A DNA stretch of 64,000 nt. Source: Agreia sp. COWG. Its GTDB lineage: Bacteria > Actinomycetota > Actinomycetes > Actinomycetales > Microbacteriaceae. Below the pieces are notes generated by a model that was given only the letters and a program-made list of their open reading frames with translations, was not told where the DNA came from and did not search any database. The stretch covers positions 3,162,001 through 3,226,000 of the forward strand of contig NZ_LR882035.1 in NCBI RefSeq assembly GCF_904528075.1, read 5' to 3'. Positions 50,671-59,585 of the stretch are shown piece after piece; within the stretch, counting starts at the first letter, position 1, and each line of letters starts with the position of its first letter. A program made the position numbers and the translations under genes.

Positions 50671-52038
50671 TCAGGACGCAGTGAGGGATTCTGCGGATTG
50701 CTGGGCCTTCTTCAGGAGATCGTCGACAGAGGCGTCCTCCTGCGTCAGGACCGCTTGCACGACGCTGTCGAGGATGGCGTAGAGCTGCTGCGCCTTCACA
50801 GCGGGCTCTGGCACGATCGGCAAGGTCTTGGTCGACTCCAGATACGCAGTGAAGTGCTCGCGCGGAACAGTGATCTCGTCGGCGACCCAGGTGAGGTACT
50901 GGTCGTAGGCGTCAGCGCCCACGACCGGAACGGCCGGCCTGCCGACCGAGCCGCCGTCTGCGACGGTGGCCTTGGCCTCGTCGACCGCGAACTTCTCGTC
51001 GGTGTAGCGGGCGAAGTCGAGGAACTCGACCCACTGCAGCCCAGCCTTGACTTGCTCGGGCGTCGCCTTCGGGTTCATCACCCGAACGGTGCCGCCGCCC
51101 AAGGTTCCTAGTCCCTTGTCGTCTTGTGGCATGGGCGCGATGCCCACCGCATCGGGAGACATCTTGAGATTCGTCACGAGCACATCCCACACATCGGCGC
51201 CCTGCACGTACATTCCGACACTGCCGGCGGCGAAGGCGTTGTTCGAGTCGGCCCAGTTGAGCAGAAAGTTCGAGCCCATCGTGTTGTCGTCCCAGCGCAT
51301 GCTGCGGTAGAAGTCCAGGGCGTCACGGGTGGCATCGCTATCGACGGTCGAGGTGACGGTGTCACCCTTGGTCGTTTCAAGTTGCGAGCCGCGCGAGTAG
51401 CTCTGGGTGGCGAGGATCCACCCACCGGTGCTGTCCTTCGTCATGGCCTGGAAGCCCTGCACACCCGTCTTGTCTTGCACGGTCTTCGCTGCGGCGCGAA
51501 CCTCGTCCCAGGTTGTCGGCGGCTTGTCGGGGTCGAGTCCGGCCGCCGTGAAGAGATCGCGGTTGTAGATGAGTGACATCGAGTACGCGGCGACGGGGAT
51601 TCCGAACGTGTCGCCGGAGCTGTTCTGCACCACCGATTCGACGTTCTCGTTCAGGTTGCCGAGGATCGAGTTCTTGTCGATGGCGCTGGTCAGATCCGCC
51701 ACCTGTCCGCGTTCGATGAGACCGCTCATCTCGGTGAAGGGAACGCCCATGACGGTGGGCATCGTTCCGCCCGCGAGCATGGCCTGGAAGGTGTCGGCCG
51801 CCCAGACCGTCTCCGAGGGCTCCACCGTGATGTCGGGGTTCTCTGCCTCGAAGGCCGCGACGCGATCGAGATAGATCTTGCGCGCTTCAGGGGCGTCGGA
51901 TGCGGGGAGGTCCGACACCGTGATGGTGATCTTTCCGTCTGCGGACTTCTGGTCGCCGGCGGAGCAGGCAGACAGGCCGACCAGCATGGCGCCGGCGCCG
52001 AGAACGGCGGCGACGCGGATGCCAACATGTTTCTTCAT
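50671..52038 (-). CDS. Sugar-binding lipoprotein of the ABC importer
   Basis: 455 aa. The lipoprotein signal is MKKHVGIRVAAVLGAGAMLVGLSAC with the lipid cysteine C25 (LSAC). The mature protein is a cluster B/D solute-binding protein: ITITVSDLPASD, FEAENPDITVEPSETVW, YNRDLFTAAGLDPDKPPTTWDEV and SVGMYVQGADVW. It captures an oligosaccharide or uronate and hands it to the permeases. It follows the dehydratase gene by 50 nt in the same long operon. Confidence 0.9.
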   Translation of the reverse strand: MKKHVGIRVAAVLGAGAMLVGLSACSAGDQKSADGKITITVSDLPASDAPEARKIYLDRVAAFEAENPDITVEPSETVWAADTFQAMLAGGTMPTVMGVPFTEMSGLIERGQVADLTSAIDKNSILGNLNENVESVVQNSSGDTFGIPVAAYSMSLIYNRDLFTAAGLDPDKPPTTWDEVRAAAKTVQDKTGVQGFQAMTKDSTGGWILATQSYSRGSQLETTKGDTVTSTVDSDATRDALDFYRSMRWDDNTMGSNFLLNWADSNNAFAAGSVGMYVQGADVWDVLVTNLKMSPDAVGIAPMPQDDKGLGTLGGGTVRVMNPKATPEQVKAGLQWVEFLDFARYTDEKFAVDEAKATVADGGSVGRPAVPVVGADAYDQYLTWVADEITVPREHFTAYLESTKTLPIVPEPAVKAQQLYAILDSVVQAVLTQEDASVDDLLKKAQQSAESLTAS

Positions 52039-52088
52039 TGAAACTCCTTGAATTCTCTTGAGGGGTGACTCGTGGTGCGGGAGGGCGA

Positions 52089-53438
52089 TCAGGGTGCGAT
52101 CAGACCTCCGTCCGGTCCTCTGACAGACGCGGCCCAGACGTCATGCCGGGAGAGGGATGGAGGAAAACGTGCCGCTGCCTTCTCGTCGAAATCGATACCC
52201 CACCCGGGGGCATCGTTGGGACGGATCCAGCCCCCCTCGATGGCGAGGGTACCGGGGAATACCTCCCTGGCGGCGTCGGAAAACACGTGCGACTCCTGAA
52301 TTCCGAACGCCGGTGAGGTGACGTCGAGGGTGGCGTTCGCCGCCGCGGCGATCGGCGAGGCATCGCCGGGCGAGTGCCAGGCCGTCTGCACCCCGTGCGC
52401 CTCCGCGACGGCGGCGAGCTTGCGGGCGGGCGTCAGCCCGCCGATCGTCGAGATGTGGCAGCGGATGAAGTCGACGCCGCCGCTCGTGACCAAGCGTGTC
52501 GCCGCCGTTGCCGAGGTCGCCAGCTCCCCCACCGCAATCGGAACCGGTGACGACGCCCGCACCTCGGGCAGTCGATCCCAGTGCTCGGGAGCCAGGACAT
52601 CTTCGAGGAAGTACGGAGAGAACTCTTCGACCGACCTGGCCAGGATCACGGCCTGCTTCGGGGTGAGGCGAGAGTGCACGTCGTGGAGCAATTCGACCGA
52701 GTCGCCCAGCTCGTGGCGCACAGCGGCGAAGAGTTGCGGAGTCTGCCTGAGGTAGTGGGCCACGTCCCAGCCGTGCGCGTTCGGCGCGCCCGCGCGGTTG
52801 CCGAGCGGCGACTCGAGCGCCGCGGCCCCGTAGCCTCCGCGACCCGGCTGGGATACCTGGATGCGGATGTGCCGCCAGCCCTCGTCGCGAAGCGCCGCCG
52901 CGTGTTGCGCGGTCTCTTCGAAGGTGCGCCCTGACGCGTGGATGTAGGTGTCGGCCGCCGCCCGCACACGCCCGCCGAGCAGTTCCGACACGGGCATGCC
53001 CGCGCGCTTGCCGGCGATGTCCCAGAGCGCGAGGTCGATGCCCGAGAGCGCGTTGTTGTCGACGGCGCCGTCTCGCCAGTACCCGCTGAAGCGGCTCAGC
53101 CGAATGAGATCTTCGATGTCACCCGGATAGCGGCCGAGCAGGAGCCGGGCCAGGTGCTCGTCGACGTAGGCCGCCACCGCATGCCAGCGCTGCGTGAATG
53201 TGGCGCAGCCGAGCCCGTACAGCCCCGGCTCGGATGTGTCGATCCTCACCACGACCAGGGGGATACCCTCCGGCGCGGTGACGATGCTGCGCACGCCCGT
53301 GATCCGTAGATTGCTGCGCGAGCCCCACGGTGCGGGGAAGTCCGATTCACCGGTGAAGGGCTCGGCGATACCGGCGGCGCCGATGCTGGCGTCGTCGATG
53401 GCTCCGTCGATGGCGGGCTGGTCGAGTGCGATGGTCAT
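52089..53438 (-). CDS. Enolase-superfamily sugar-acid dehydratase (ManD/RspA-like)
   Basis: 449 aa. The N-terminal capping part includes ITGVRSIVTAPEGIPLVVVRIDT and the barrel has ALSGIDLALWDIAGKRAGMPVSELLGG. TYIHASGRTFE, LLHDVHSRLTPKQA (metal/acid region), VGELATS and FIRCHISTIGGLTPARKLAAVAEAHGVQTAWHSPGDASP follow. The last block is close to the D-mannonate/D-gluconate dehydratase (ManD/RspA) subgroup. It would make a 2-keto-3-deoxy sugar acid, the substrate of the kinase at 55677. Substrate stereochemistry is not predictable. It overlaps the SDR gene by 4 nt. Confidence 0.82.
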   Translation of the reverse strand: MTIALDQPAIDGAIDDASIGAAGIAEPFTGESDFPAPWGSRSNLRITGVRSIVTAPEGIPLVVVRIDTSEPGLYGLGCATFTQRWHAVAAYVDEHLARLLLGRYPGDIEDLIRLSRFSGYWRDGAVDNNALSGIDLALWDIAGKRAGMPVSELLGGRVRAAADTYIHASGRTFEETAQHAAALRDEGWRHIRIQVSQPGRGGYGAAALESPLGNRAGAPNAHGWDVAHYLRQTPQLFAAVRHELGDSVELLHDVHSRLTPKQAVILARSVEEFSPYFLEDVLAPEHWDRLPEVRASSPVPIAVGELATSATAATRLVTSGGVDFIRCHISTIGGLTPARKLAAVAEAHGVQTAWHSPGDASPIAAAANATLDVTSPAFGIQESHVFSDAAREVFPGTLAIEGGWIRPNDAPGWGIDFDEKAAARFPPSLSRHDVWAASVRGPDGGLIAP

Positions 53439-54367
53439 CGCGTCATCGTCTCGCTGCGCTCAGTCGATCGGGGCTCGTCGTGCACGGCCACCGTCTCGGA
53501 TTCCCAGATGGAATGTTGCGCCGTGAACCCGAGCAAGACCCGCGCCCTCGACGAGTCCACCAGCGGGGCAGACCCCTTCAATGGCTGTCTGACGGGCACA
53601 CCGGGCGCGTAGCTCTCGAGCAACGTCGTCGTCTGCTGAGCGAGAAGCGTATCGGGGGCGCTCACCTGAAGCACGTGGCTGCCGGTCACAGTCGAGTGAA
53701 TCGCCCTGCGCACCACATCGACGGCGTCGCGCAGGTCGAGGTAGGACCAGCCCTCCCGCATCGTGTCTTCGGGGTTCGCGAGGGTCCTCCTGGCGGACTC
53801 GAGGAGACGCTCGTGCGATTCCGTATGGGGAAACCGGATTGCCACCGTGGGCATACCCGTCGATCGAGAGATCATGGCCGCACTGTGCTCGTCGCACTGC
53901 TTCGACAGTGAGTACCAGTCCGCTATATCGATGGGAACGAGCTCATCGAGCGGAAAGTAGGCGGGGGCCGCGGCCTTGGCATTGAGAGGAACGCCGATCG
54001 CGTTGATGCTGCTCGCGAGCACCGCCCGGCGCACCCCCCGGGTCGCGGCCTGCGACAGCACGTTGAATGTCGCCGACACATTCGAGCGGAACCCGTCGTA
54101 CGGGTTGGCGAGAGTGGGGTGCGGTATCGCCGCGAGGTGCACGACCGCATCGACGTCGTCGAGAGCGCCCGCCACCAGGTCGGCATCGCCCGCGTCGCCC
54201 GTGAGAACCCGGTCGGCCCGGCTCGGACGCTCATACGAGAGCGAGAGGGCCGTCACGAGGGTTCCGTCGAGAAGTAGCGCGTCCACGACCGCCCGTCCGA
54301 TCTTGCCGTCGGCTCCCGTCACGAGAATGCGGTGCACCTCGGGGTCCAATGCCAGGGTTGCTGCCAT
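53435..54367 (-). CDS. Uronate-dehydrogenase-like SDR
   Basis: 310 aa from the ATG at 54367, with AGGAC upstream. GADGKIG (residues 18-24) is the NAD site; VVHLAAIPHP (75-84), ASSINAIG (118-125) and the active pair Y152/K156 in WYSLSKQ follow. The pattern is close to hexuronate dehydrogenase, which oxidises glucuronate or galacturonate to the aldarolactone. It is the first gene of the operon that continues to the dehydratase and the importer, behind an operator-like site. Confidence 0.75.
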   Translation of the reverse strand: MAATLALDPEVHRILVTGADGKIGRAVVDALLLDGTLVTALSLSYERPSRADRVLTGDAGDADLVAGALDDVDAVVHLAAIPHPTLANPYDGFRSNVSATFNVLSQAATRGVRRAVLASSINAIGVPLNAKAAAPAYFPLDELVPIDIADWYSLSKQCDEHSAAMISRSTGMPTVAIRFPHTESHERLLESARRTLANPEDTMREGWSYLDLRDAVDVVRRAIHSTVTGSHVLQVSAPDTLLAQQTTTLLESYAPGVPVRQPLKGSAPLVDSSRARVLLGFTAQHSIWESETVAVHDEPRSTERSETMTR

Positions 54368-54398
54368 TTGATGTCCTAACGTCAAGCTCCGGCCACGG

Positions 54399-54416
54399 TG
54401 CAGAAGCGGTTGCGCA
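54399..54416. promoter_or_regulatory. LacI-type operator before the SDR/dehydratase/importer operon
   Basis: TGCAGAAGCGGTTGCGCA, a degenerate palindrome around AAGCGGTT, 32 bp upstream of the SDR start and 111 bp from the divergent beta-propeller gene. Confidence 0.5.
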
Positions 54417-54527
54417 TTTAGAGTCTGCGATCACATACTCACTTTTGTCAAGCCTTACGTTCATTAGCGATGAGGGCCCTGCAACGTTTCTCTCCCCCAG
54501 AATCGACTACTGAGGTATCGTTTGCGC

Positions 54528-55661
54528 ATGATTGCACCGACCACCGCCCCCGATACCGTTCGCGTCCTTCTCGAAGACAGCTACGCCACGTATCCGCACA
54601 GCAACGGCTATCTTCGTGGGGGCCGCCAGGTCGTACTCGGAATCGCGGGCGGCCGACCGTCACTCGTCAGGGTCGACCTGGGCGATCCGCACGCCGACCA
54701 CGCCATCGTCGTGAGGCCCGATCAGTTCGAGCTCGCGGCCGATTCGACGTTCGCCGGCACCAGCTGGTCGCCCGAGCATGCGACGACCCCGGTGCCCTGG
54801 TTCGACATCGCGCTGCACTCCGACACCCTCGTCACCTGCTGGGGCAACCAGCTGCTCACGGCCGACGCGGCCGGCACCGACGAGCGGTTGCGCACCCTCT
54901 ACAGGCCCCCCACCGGCTGGACCCTGCACGAGCTGATGAGCATCTCCGGTGACGGGCGCACGGCGTACGTCTCCGAATCCGACGGACGCGAGTGGGTCCT
55001 CCGAAGCGTGGCGGTGGGTGACGGAGACACAGAGGAGCTGCTCCGGGCCTCCTGGCACGCCAACCACATCCATCCGGTTCCCGCCGACGAATCGTGGCTC
55101 ATGTTCTCTCACGAAGGACCTGCCAGCACCATCGGCGACCGCATGTGGGCCATGCACCCGACGCTCGCACCCGGCGGACGCGTCACCGTCGACCAACGCG
55201 CGCTCTCCGACGCAGAGACGCCCCTCTCGATCGGCCACGAGCGCGCCAGATTCGACTGCGCCGGCGCGGTGGTCGTGGCGTACGGCGAAAGCCCGGCGGG
55301 CCCGCGCGGCCTGTACGAGACGTTCCTCGACGGTCGCGCTCCCCGGCTGGTCAGCGCCGGCGATCGCGACTGGCACTGCGGGGTGAGTCGTGACGGAACG
55401 CGCATGGTGGTGGACACGACCGGGCCGTTCTCACGACCGGGTAGGGGGTGGATCGACGCAGGCTCGCACAGCTCCATCGTGCTGGTCGACCCCACAAGCG
55501 GCGCCCGGCGCGAGCTGGCTCGAACGGGATTCATCGGGCATCCGTACCACCCGCATCCCTCGTTCACCCCCGACGGACAGGCGGTGGTGTTCAACCACGT
55601 GCAGTACGCCGACGACGGCGCGACGATCGTGCGGCGCGGTGCCGCTATCGTCGCCGTCTAG
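54528..55661 (+). CDS. Oligogalacturonate-lyase-like beta-propeller protein
   Basis: 377 aa, cytosolic. Repeated strand segments (VRVLLEDSYATYPHSNGY, GRQVVLGIAGGRPSLVRVDL, LHELMSISGDGRTAYVSESDG, FTPDGQAVVFNHVQYADDG) give a seven-bladed propeller. The conserved SWHANHIHPVPADESWLMFSHEGP and HPYHPHPSF histidines resemble the Mn-binding site of oligogalacturonate lyase, which splits unsaturated digalacturonate to 5-keto-4-deoxyuronate. The ATG at 54528 is preferred over a TTG at 54522; TATCGT is six bases before it. It is divergent from the SDR operon. Confidence 0.72.
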   Translation: MIAPTTAPDTVRVLLEDSYATYPHSNGYLRGGRQVVLGIAGGRPSLVRVDLGDPHADHAIVVRPDQFELAADSTFAGTSWSPEHATTPVPWFDIALHSDTLVTCWGNQLLTADAAGTDERLRTLYRPPTGWTLHELMSISGDGRTAYVSESDGREWVLRSVAVGDGDTEELLRASWHANHIHPVPADESWLMFSHEGPASTIGDRMWAMHPTLAPGGRVTVDQRALSDAETPLSIGHERARFDCAGAVVVAYGESPAGPRGLYETFLDGRAPRLVSAGDRDWHCGVSRDGTRMVVDTTGPFSRPGRGWIDAGSHSSIVLVDPTSGARRELARTGFIGHPYHPHPSFTPDGQAVVFNHVQYADDGATIVRRGAAIVAV

Positions 55662-55676
55662 ATCTGCCGGGCGGGC

Positions 55677-56627
55677 CTAGCGAATGACCGGGTCGACCGA
55701 GTCGAGCAGCCGCAGGGTCTCCCTGGTGGGGCTGCCCTCCCAGTCGCCCGGCGCGAGGCACGCGAGGGCACCGGCCCGCACGGCGGTCGTCAGCCGCCGT
55801 TCCGCGCAGCCGCCCTCGAGCCTCTCTGCCAGATAGCCCGCGACGAAGGCGTCGCCCGCCCCGACGGAATCCAGCGCGACGATCGGCACGGCATCCAGGC
55901 GATGAATCACCCCGTCGACGAGGGCGAGGCAGCCGCGCTCGCCGAGTTTCAGGATGACCTCGCTCGGCCCAAGGTCGGCGAGGGCCCTGACCGCATCGTC
56001 GGCAGACACCTCGCGCCCGAGCAGCACCGCCGCCTCGTCGATGCCCGCGAAGATGATGTCGGCCCCCTCGGCGCAGCGCGAATAGTGCCCCCGCGCGTCG
56101 GCCTCGTTCCACAGCGACGAGCGGTGATTCACGTCGAATGAGACGGGCACGGATGCCGCCCTGGCCAGCGCGCAGGCATGGGCGACGGATTCGCGGGCCG
56201 ACTCCGAGATGGCTAGGGAGATGCCCGAGACGTGCAACAGGGCCGCCTCCGTTATGCACTCGGACTCGATATCCGACGGGCGGAGCCGACTGCCGGCACT
56301 GCCGCGGCGCCGGTAGGTCACCCGCGTGTGCTCAGACGTGACACGCTCCTTGATCATCAATCCCGACTCCGCTTCGTCGTCGACGGTGACGTGCAGCCGA
56401 ACGCCCTCTGCCGTGAGGTCCCGAACGATCCTGGCGCCGAGCTCGTCGTGCCCGACGCGGCCTATCCAGTGCGCTTCGATGCCGAGGCGGGAGAGGGCGA
56501 TGGCCACGTTCGATTCCGCACCGCCGATGCTGAGCTCGAAGTGGCGGGTCTGACGAACGGATCCCACCTCCGACGAACGGAAGAGAGCCATCGTCTCACC
56601 GAGGGTCACCGCATAGGGCCGGGGCAT
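55677..56627 (-). CDS. kdgK: 2-keto-3-deoxygluconate kinase (PfkB family)
   Basis: 316 aa ribokinase-fold kinase. The substrate end is TLGETMALFRSSE with SIGGAESNVAIALSRLG (34-50); the ATP/anion-hole motif is DSVGAGDAF with catalytic D259. It phosphorylates 2-keto-3-deoxygluconate to KDPG. Its ATG shares one base with the TGA of the aldolase gene upstream (TGATG), so the two enzymes of the lower pathway are coupled. Other sugar kinases of the family are possible, but the neighbour supports this call. Confidence 0.88.
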   Translation of the reverse strand: MPRPYAVTLGETMALFRSSEVGSVRQTRHFELSIGGAESNVAIALSRLGIEAHWIGRVGHDELGARIVRDLTAEGVRLHVTVDDEAESGLMIKERVTSEHTRVTYRRRGSAGSRLRPSDIESECITEAALLHVSGISLAISESARESVAHACALARAASVPVSFDVNHRSSLWNEADARGHYSRCAEGADIIFAGIDEAAVLLGREVSADDAVRALADLGPSEVILKLGERGCLALVDGVIHRLDAVPIVALDSVGAGDAFVAGYLAERLEGGCAERRLTTAVRAGALACLAPGDWEGSPTRETLRLLDSVDPVIR

Positions 56628-57271
56628 CAGCCGACCAGGTCTCTGACAGCGTGGGCGCTGAGGGCCGTGATCTCGTCGAACCGGCCAGCAGCCAGAAGAT
56701 CGCGAGGCGCCATCCAGCTGCCGCTGACCGCGAAGACGCAATCGAGCCGCGAATAGTCGGGGGCGTTCTTCGCCGTCAATCCGCCGCTCGGCAGAAACTG
56801 GATCTCGGGGAAGGGGCCGGAGAGCAGCGAGATGGTCGGCGGGCCGCCCAGCGCCTCGGCCGGGAAGATCTTGACGTGCCGGACTCCCGCATCCAGAGCA
56901 TTCATGAGATCGGTCGCCGTCGAGGCGCCGGGGACCACGAGCAGGCCCTCCGCCGCGGCGCCGTCGAGAACGCCGCGCGAGATTCCGGGGGTGACGGCGA
57001 AGCGGGCGCCGGCCTGTATGACGGCGTCGATGTCGACGACGGAACGCACCGTGCCGGCGCCGACCAGAAAGCCCGGAACCCGGGCCATCGACGCGATGGC
57101 CGCGAGAGCCGCCGGTGTGCGCAGCGTGACCTCGGCGCACGAGATGCCGCCCGCCATCAGGGCCCGCGCGAGGTCGGGGGCGCGGTCGGCATCATCGATC
57201 ACGATGACGGGGACGACGCCACCCAGCTCGTGCGCCGTCACGGTCTGCGGTGCGGTTCTTCTCACGGGCAT
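56627..57271 (-). CDS. eda: KDPG/KHG aldolase
   Basis: 214 aa, class I aldolase. Visible are E47 in GGISCAEVTLRT, VGAGTV (70-75), FAVTPGIS (91-98) and the Schiff-base K134 in RHVKIFPAEALGG. It cleaves 2-keto-3-deoxy-6-phosphogluconate to pyruvate and glyceraldehyde-3-phosphate, the last step of the uronate route. The ATG at 57271 is used; an in-frame ATG at 57280 just upstream is equally possible, because AGGAG lies too close to the first. An operator-like palindrome is immediately upstream. Confidence 0.9.
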   Translation of the reverse strand: MPVRRTAPQTVTAHELGGVVPVIVIDDADRAPDLARALMAGGISCAEVTLRTPAALAAIASMARVPGFLVGAGTVRSVVDIDAVIQAGARFAVTPGISRGVLDGAAAEGLLVVPGASTATDLMNALDAGVRHVKIFPAEALGGPPTISLLSGPFPEIQFLPSGGLTAKNAPDYSRLDCVFAVSGSWMAPRDLLAAGRFDEITALSAHAVRDLVG

Positions 57272-57287
57272 TCTCCTCATCGAGCGC

Positions 57288-57304
57288 GCGAAAGCGCTTG
57301 CGCA
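57288..57304. promoter_or_regulatory. LacI-type operator before eda-kdgK
   Basis: GCGAAAGCGCTTGCGCA. It combines the left half of the site at 47549 (GCGAAAGCGC) and the right half of the sites at 54399/57389 (TTGCGCA). It is 8-17 bp from the aldolase start, a good repression position. Confidence 0.6.
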
Positions 57305-57388
57305 CTTGTTTGAAACGGTAGCACAATCAACGAAAGAGACTCCTGATTCACAGTTCGCGACCTCTCGAACTGGCACCGCACGCAGCGA

Positions 57389-57403
57389 TGCAACGCTTGC
57401 GCA
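57389..57403. promoter_or_regulatory. LacI-type operator before the esterase gene
   Basis: TGCAACGCTTGCGCA, the same half-site (CGCTTGCGCA) as at 57288, 43 bp before the esterase start. Together with that site it controls the divergent pair. Confidence 0.5.
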
Positions 57404-57446
57404 CCTCGCCGAGCGCGTCGATCGCTCTCGCAACAGAAAGGCACCG

Positions 57447-58421
57447 ATGTTCACCGACATGCCCCTGCCCGAACTGCAGGAGTACCGGAGCACCCAGGTA
57501 GCGCCGCACGATTTCGACGAGTTCTGGAGGCGGACCCTCGCCGCGGCCAGAGCTGTCCCCCTCGATTTCGAGAGCGACCCGGTCGAGAGCCCGTTCGACA
57601 CCATCGACGTGTTCGACGTGTCCTTTCGCGGATGGGACGGCGAACGCATCAGCGCCTGGTTGCGACTTCCTCGAACGGCGAGCACACCGCTGCCCGCGGT
57701 CGTGCAGTACGTCGGCTATTCGGGCGGCCGCGGCGCCGCGATCGACGACCTCTTCTGGGCGTCGAGCGGATTCGCCCACCTGGTCATGGACACGCGAGGG
57801 CAGGGCAGCGGCGGATCGCCCGGGCAGACCGGCGACTCTGGCATCCCCGGGCCCGCCAACGGCGGCGTCATGACCCGCGGCATCGAGCATCACGAGCATT
57901 ATTACTACCGGCGGTTGTACACCGATGCCGCCCGGGCGGTCGACGCGGTGCGAGCTCATCCTCGGATCGACGAGACACGGGTCTCGGTACTCGGCACGAG
58001 CCAGGGCGGCGGAATCGCGCTCGCCGTCGCAGGGCTCATCCCCGACGTGGCGGCGGTGGCGGCCTTCGTTCCCTTTCTCTGCGACTTTCCGCGCGCCCTG
58101 CGCATGACCGACAACGACCCGTACAAAGAGATCGGTCGCTATCTGGCGACCCACCGACAGGCGATCCCCGCGGTGATGCGCACCCTCTCGTATATCGACG
58201 CCGTGAACTTCGCGCGACGAGCCTCGGCTCCGGCGCAGTTCTCCGTGGCGCTGATGGATGCCACCTGCCCGCCCTCGACCGTCTTCGGTGCCTTCAACGA
58301 CTACGCGGGGCCCAAGCGCATCTCTGTCTGGGAGTTCAACGGCCACGAGGGCGGCGGCGCCGACGATCTGCTCTCGGCCTGGCGCCACTTCACGGCGGTC
58401 GATGGAGCCACCGGGCGCTAA
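57447..58421 (+). CDS. CE7 acetylxylan esterase / cephalosporin-C deacetylase family
   Basis: 324 aa from the ATG at 57447 (AAAGG upstream). CE7 features: LPELQEYRSTQVAPHDFDEFWRRTL, VQYVGYSGGRG, LVMDTRGQGSGG, the nucleophile serine in VLGTSQGGG, ALMDATCPPSTVFGAFN with the acid, and NGHEGGG with the histidine. No signal peptide, so it removes acetyl groups from imported oligosaccharides in the cytosol. This implies an acetylated polymer such as pectin or xylan. Confidence 0.88.
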   Translation: MFTDMPLPELQEYRSTQVAPHDFDEFWRRTLAAARAVPLDFESDPVESPFDTIDVFDVSFRGWDGERISAWLRLPRTASTPLPAVVQYVGYSGGRGAAIDDLFWASSGFAHLVMDTRGQGSGGSPGQTGDSGIPGPANGGVMTRGIEHHEHYYYRRLYTDAARAVDAVRAHPRIDETRVSVLGTSQGGGIALAVAGLIPDVAAVAAFVPFLCDFPRALRMTDNDPYKEIGRYLATHRQAIPAVMRTLSYIDAVNFARRASAPAQFSVALMDATCPPSTVFGAFNDYAGPKRISVWEFNGHEGGGADDLLSAWRHFTAVDGATGR

Positions 58422-58445
58422 GCCGTGGGGGCGCAGGAGTGGGCG

Positions 58446-59585
58446 CTAGGCGGTGGGGCGCTGAGCCCCGGGGCGCTGAGCCCCGGGGCGCTGAGCGCCG
58501 GGGCGCAGATCCGTGACCGGCGACTCGAGCGAGTGTCGGTGAGCCGCATCGGAACGCAATGAGGCCGGCGTGACGGCGCATCCGGTTGTCGACGACGAGT
58601 AGATGGCGGTCACCAGCTCGAGCGACCTCGCCGGCTCCGAGGCGATCTCGGGCAGTGGAAGACCCTTGCCGAGGGCGTCGTAGACCTCGCGGATGAAGGC
58701 CTCGTGGCCGCTTCGCTCCTCGCGCTCGGGCAGCCTCCACTCGGGATGATCCTCATCGAGGACCCCGGGAGCGGGAGTGATGCGCCAGTTCTCGTGACCG
58801 TGACCGTATAGGTGGTCCACGGTGATGGTGGCGAGCTCGGTGTCGATGCGAATCGAGCTCGTCTCGCGCGGAGACAGGGCGCTCGTGACGACCGACGCCA
58901 CGACGCCGTTCTGGAAGGTGAGCACGGCCGTCGAGACGTCCTCGGTCTCGGTGTCGCGGCCCACGCGCCACAGCTGGCCGGATGCCGAGGCCCAGTCGCC
59001 GAGGAGATGGGCGAGCAGGTCGATCTGATGGATGCCGTGGCCGAGCGTCGGCCCGCCGCCCTCGCTGGCCCAGCTGCCCCGCCAGGGCACATCGAAGTAC
59101 GGCTGCGGGCGGTACCAGAGGGTCTGGCAGGTCGCCACGAGGGGCCGGCCGAAAGCGCCCGCCGCGAGCAGGCGGCGAACATGGGCGGCGGCGGTTCCGG
59201 CGCGCTGCTGGAACACGACGGCCAGCTGCCGCCCCGAGTTCGTCGCTGCCGCCATCATCCGATCCAACTCGTCGAGCGAGAGGGCGGCGGGCTTCTCGCA
59301 GACCACGTACACCCCGGCGGCGAAGGCCGCGAGCGCCTGCTGCGCGTGCGCGGCCGGCGGGGTGCAGATGTGCAGCACGTCGAGACCGAGATCGAGCAGG
59401 GCGGCGAGATCGTGTGCCGGCACCGTGTTCCATTGCTCGGCGAACGCCCTCCGACGCTCGGGATCGAGATCGCTGACACCGACGAGCTCGACCCCCGGGC
59501 ACGCGGCGATCGCGCGGGCGTGAAGCTCGGAGACAGACCCGGTGCCGATGATCCCCGCGCGAAGCAGTGGGGGGTGTGACGTCAT
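58446..59585 (-). CDS. Gfo/Idh/MocA-family oxidoreductase with repeated tail
   Basis: 379 aa. The NAD-binding start is AGIIGTGSVSELHARAIAACPGVELVGVSDLD; the catalytic loop is VVCEKPAALS with the EKP motif, and the substrate half has GGPTLGHGIHQIDLLAHLLGD. It oxidises or reduces a sugar or inositol-like compound. The last residues are three RPGAQ repeats (RPGAQRPGAQRPGAQRP), encoded by 15-bp tandem DNA repeats. It overlaps the upstream gene by 4 nt (ATGA). Confidence 0.85.
   Translation of the reverse strand: MTSHPPLLRAGIIGTGSVSELHARAIAACPGVELVGVSDLDPERRRAFAEQWNTVPAHDLAALLDLGLDVLHICTPPAAHAQQALAAFAAGVYVVCEKPAALSLDELDRMMAAATNSGRQLAVVFQQRAGTAAAHVRRLLAAGAFGRPLVATCQTLWYRPQPYFDVPWRGSWASEGGGPTLGHGIHQIDLLAHLLGDWASASGQLWRVGRDTETEDVSTAVLTFQNGVVASVVTSALSPRETSSIRIDTELATITVDHLYGHGHENWRITPAPGVLDEDHPEWRLPEREERSGHEAFIREVYDALGKGLPLPEIASEPARSLELVTAIYSSSTTGCAVTPASLRSDAAHRHSLESPVTDLRPGAQRPGAQRPGAQRPTA
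58455..58499. repeat. Three tandem 15-bp repeats in the 3' end of the oxidoreductase
   Basis: Units GGGGCGCTGAGCCCC at 58455-58469 and 58470-58484 are identical; the third (58485-58499) has one change. Degenerate relatives flank them. They encode the RPGAQ repeats and could vary in number by slippage. Confidence 0.7.

Noticed and set aside
50651..50671. Third copy of palindrome family A after the binding-protein gene
   Set aside because: Shares CGAGGTGCGG only; the GGTTG part and the 12-nt loop are missing, so it is treated as an ordinary intra-operon hairpin.
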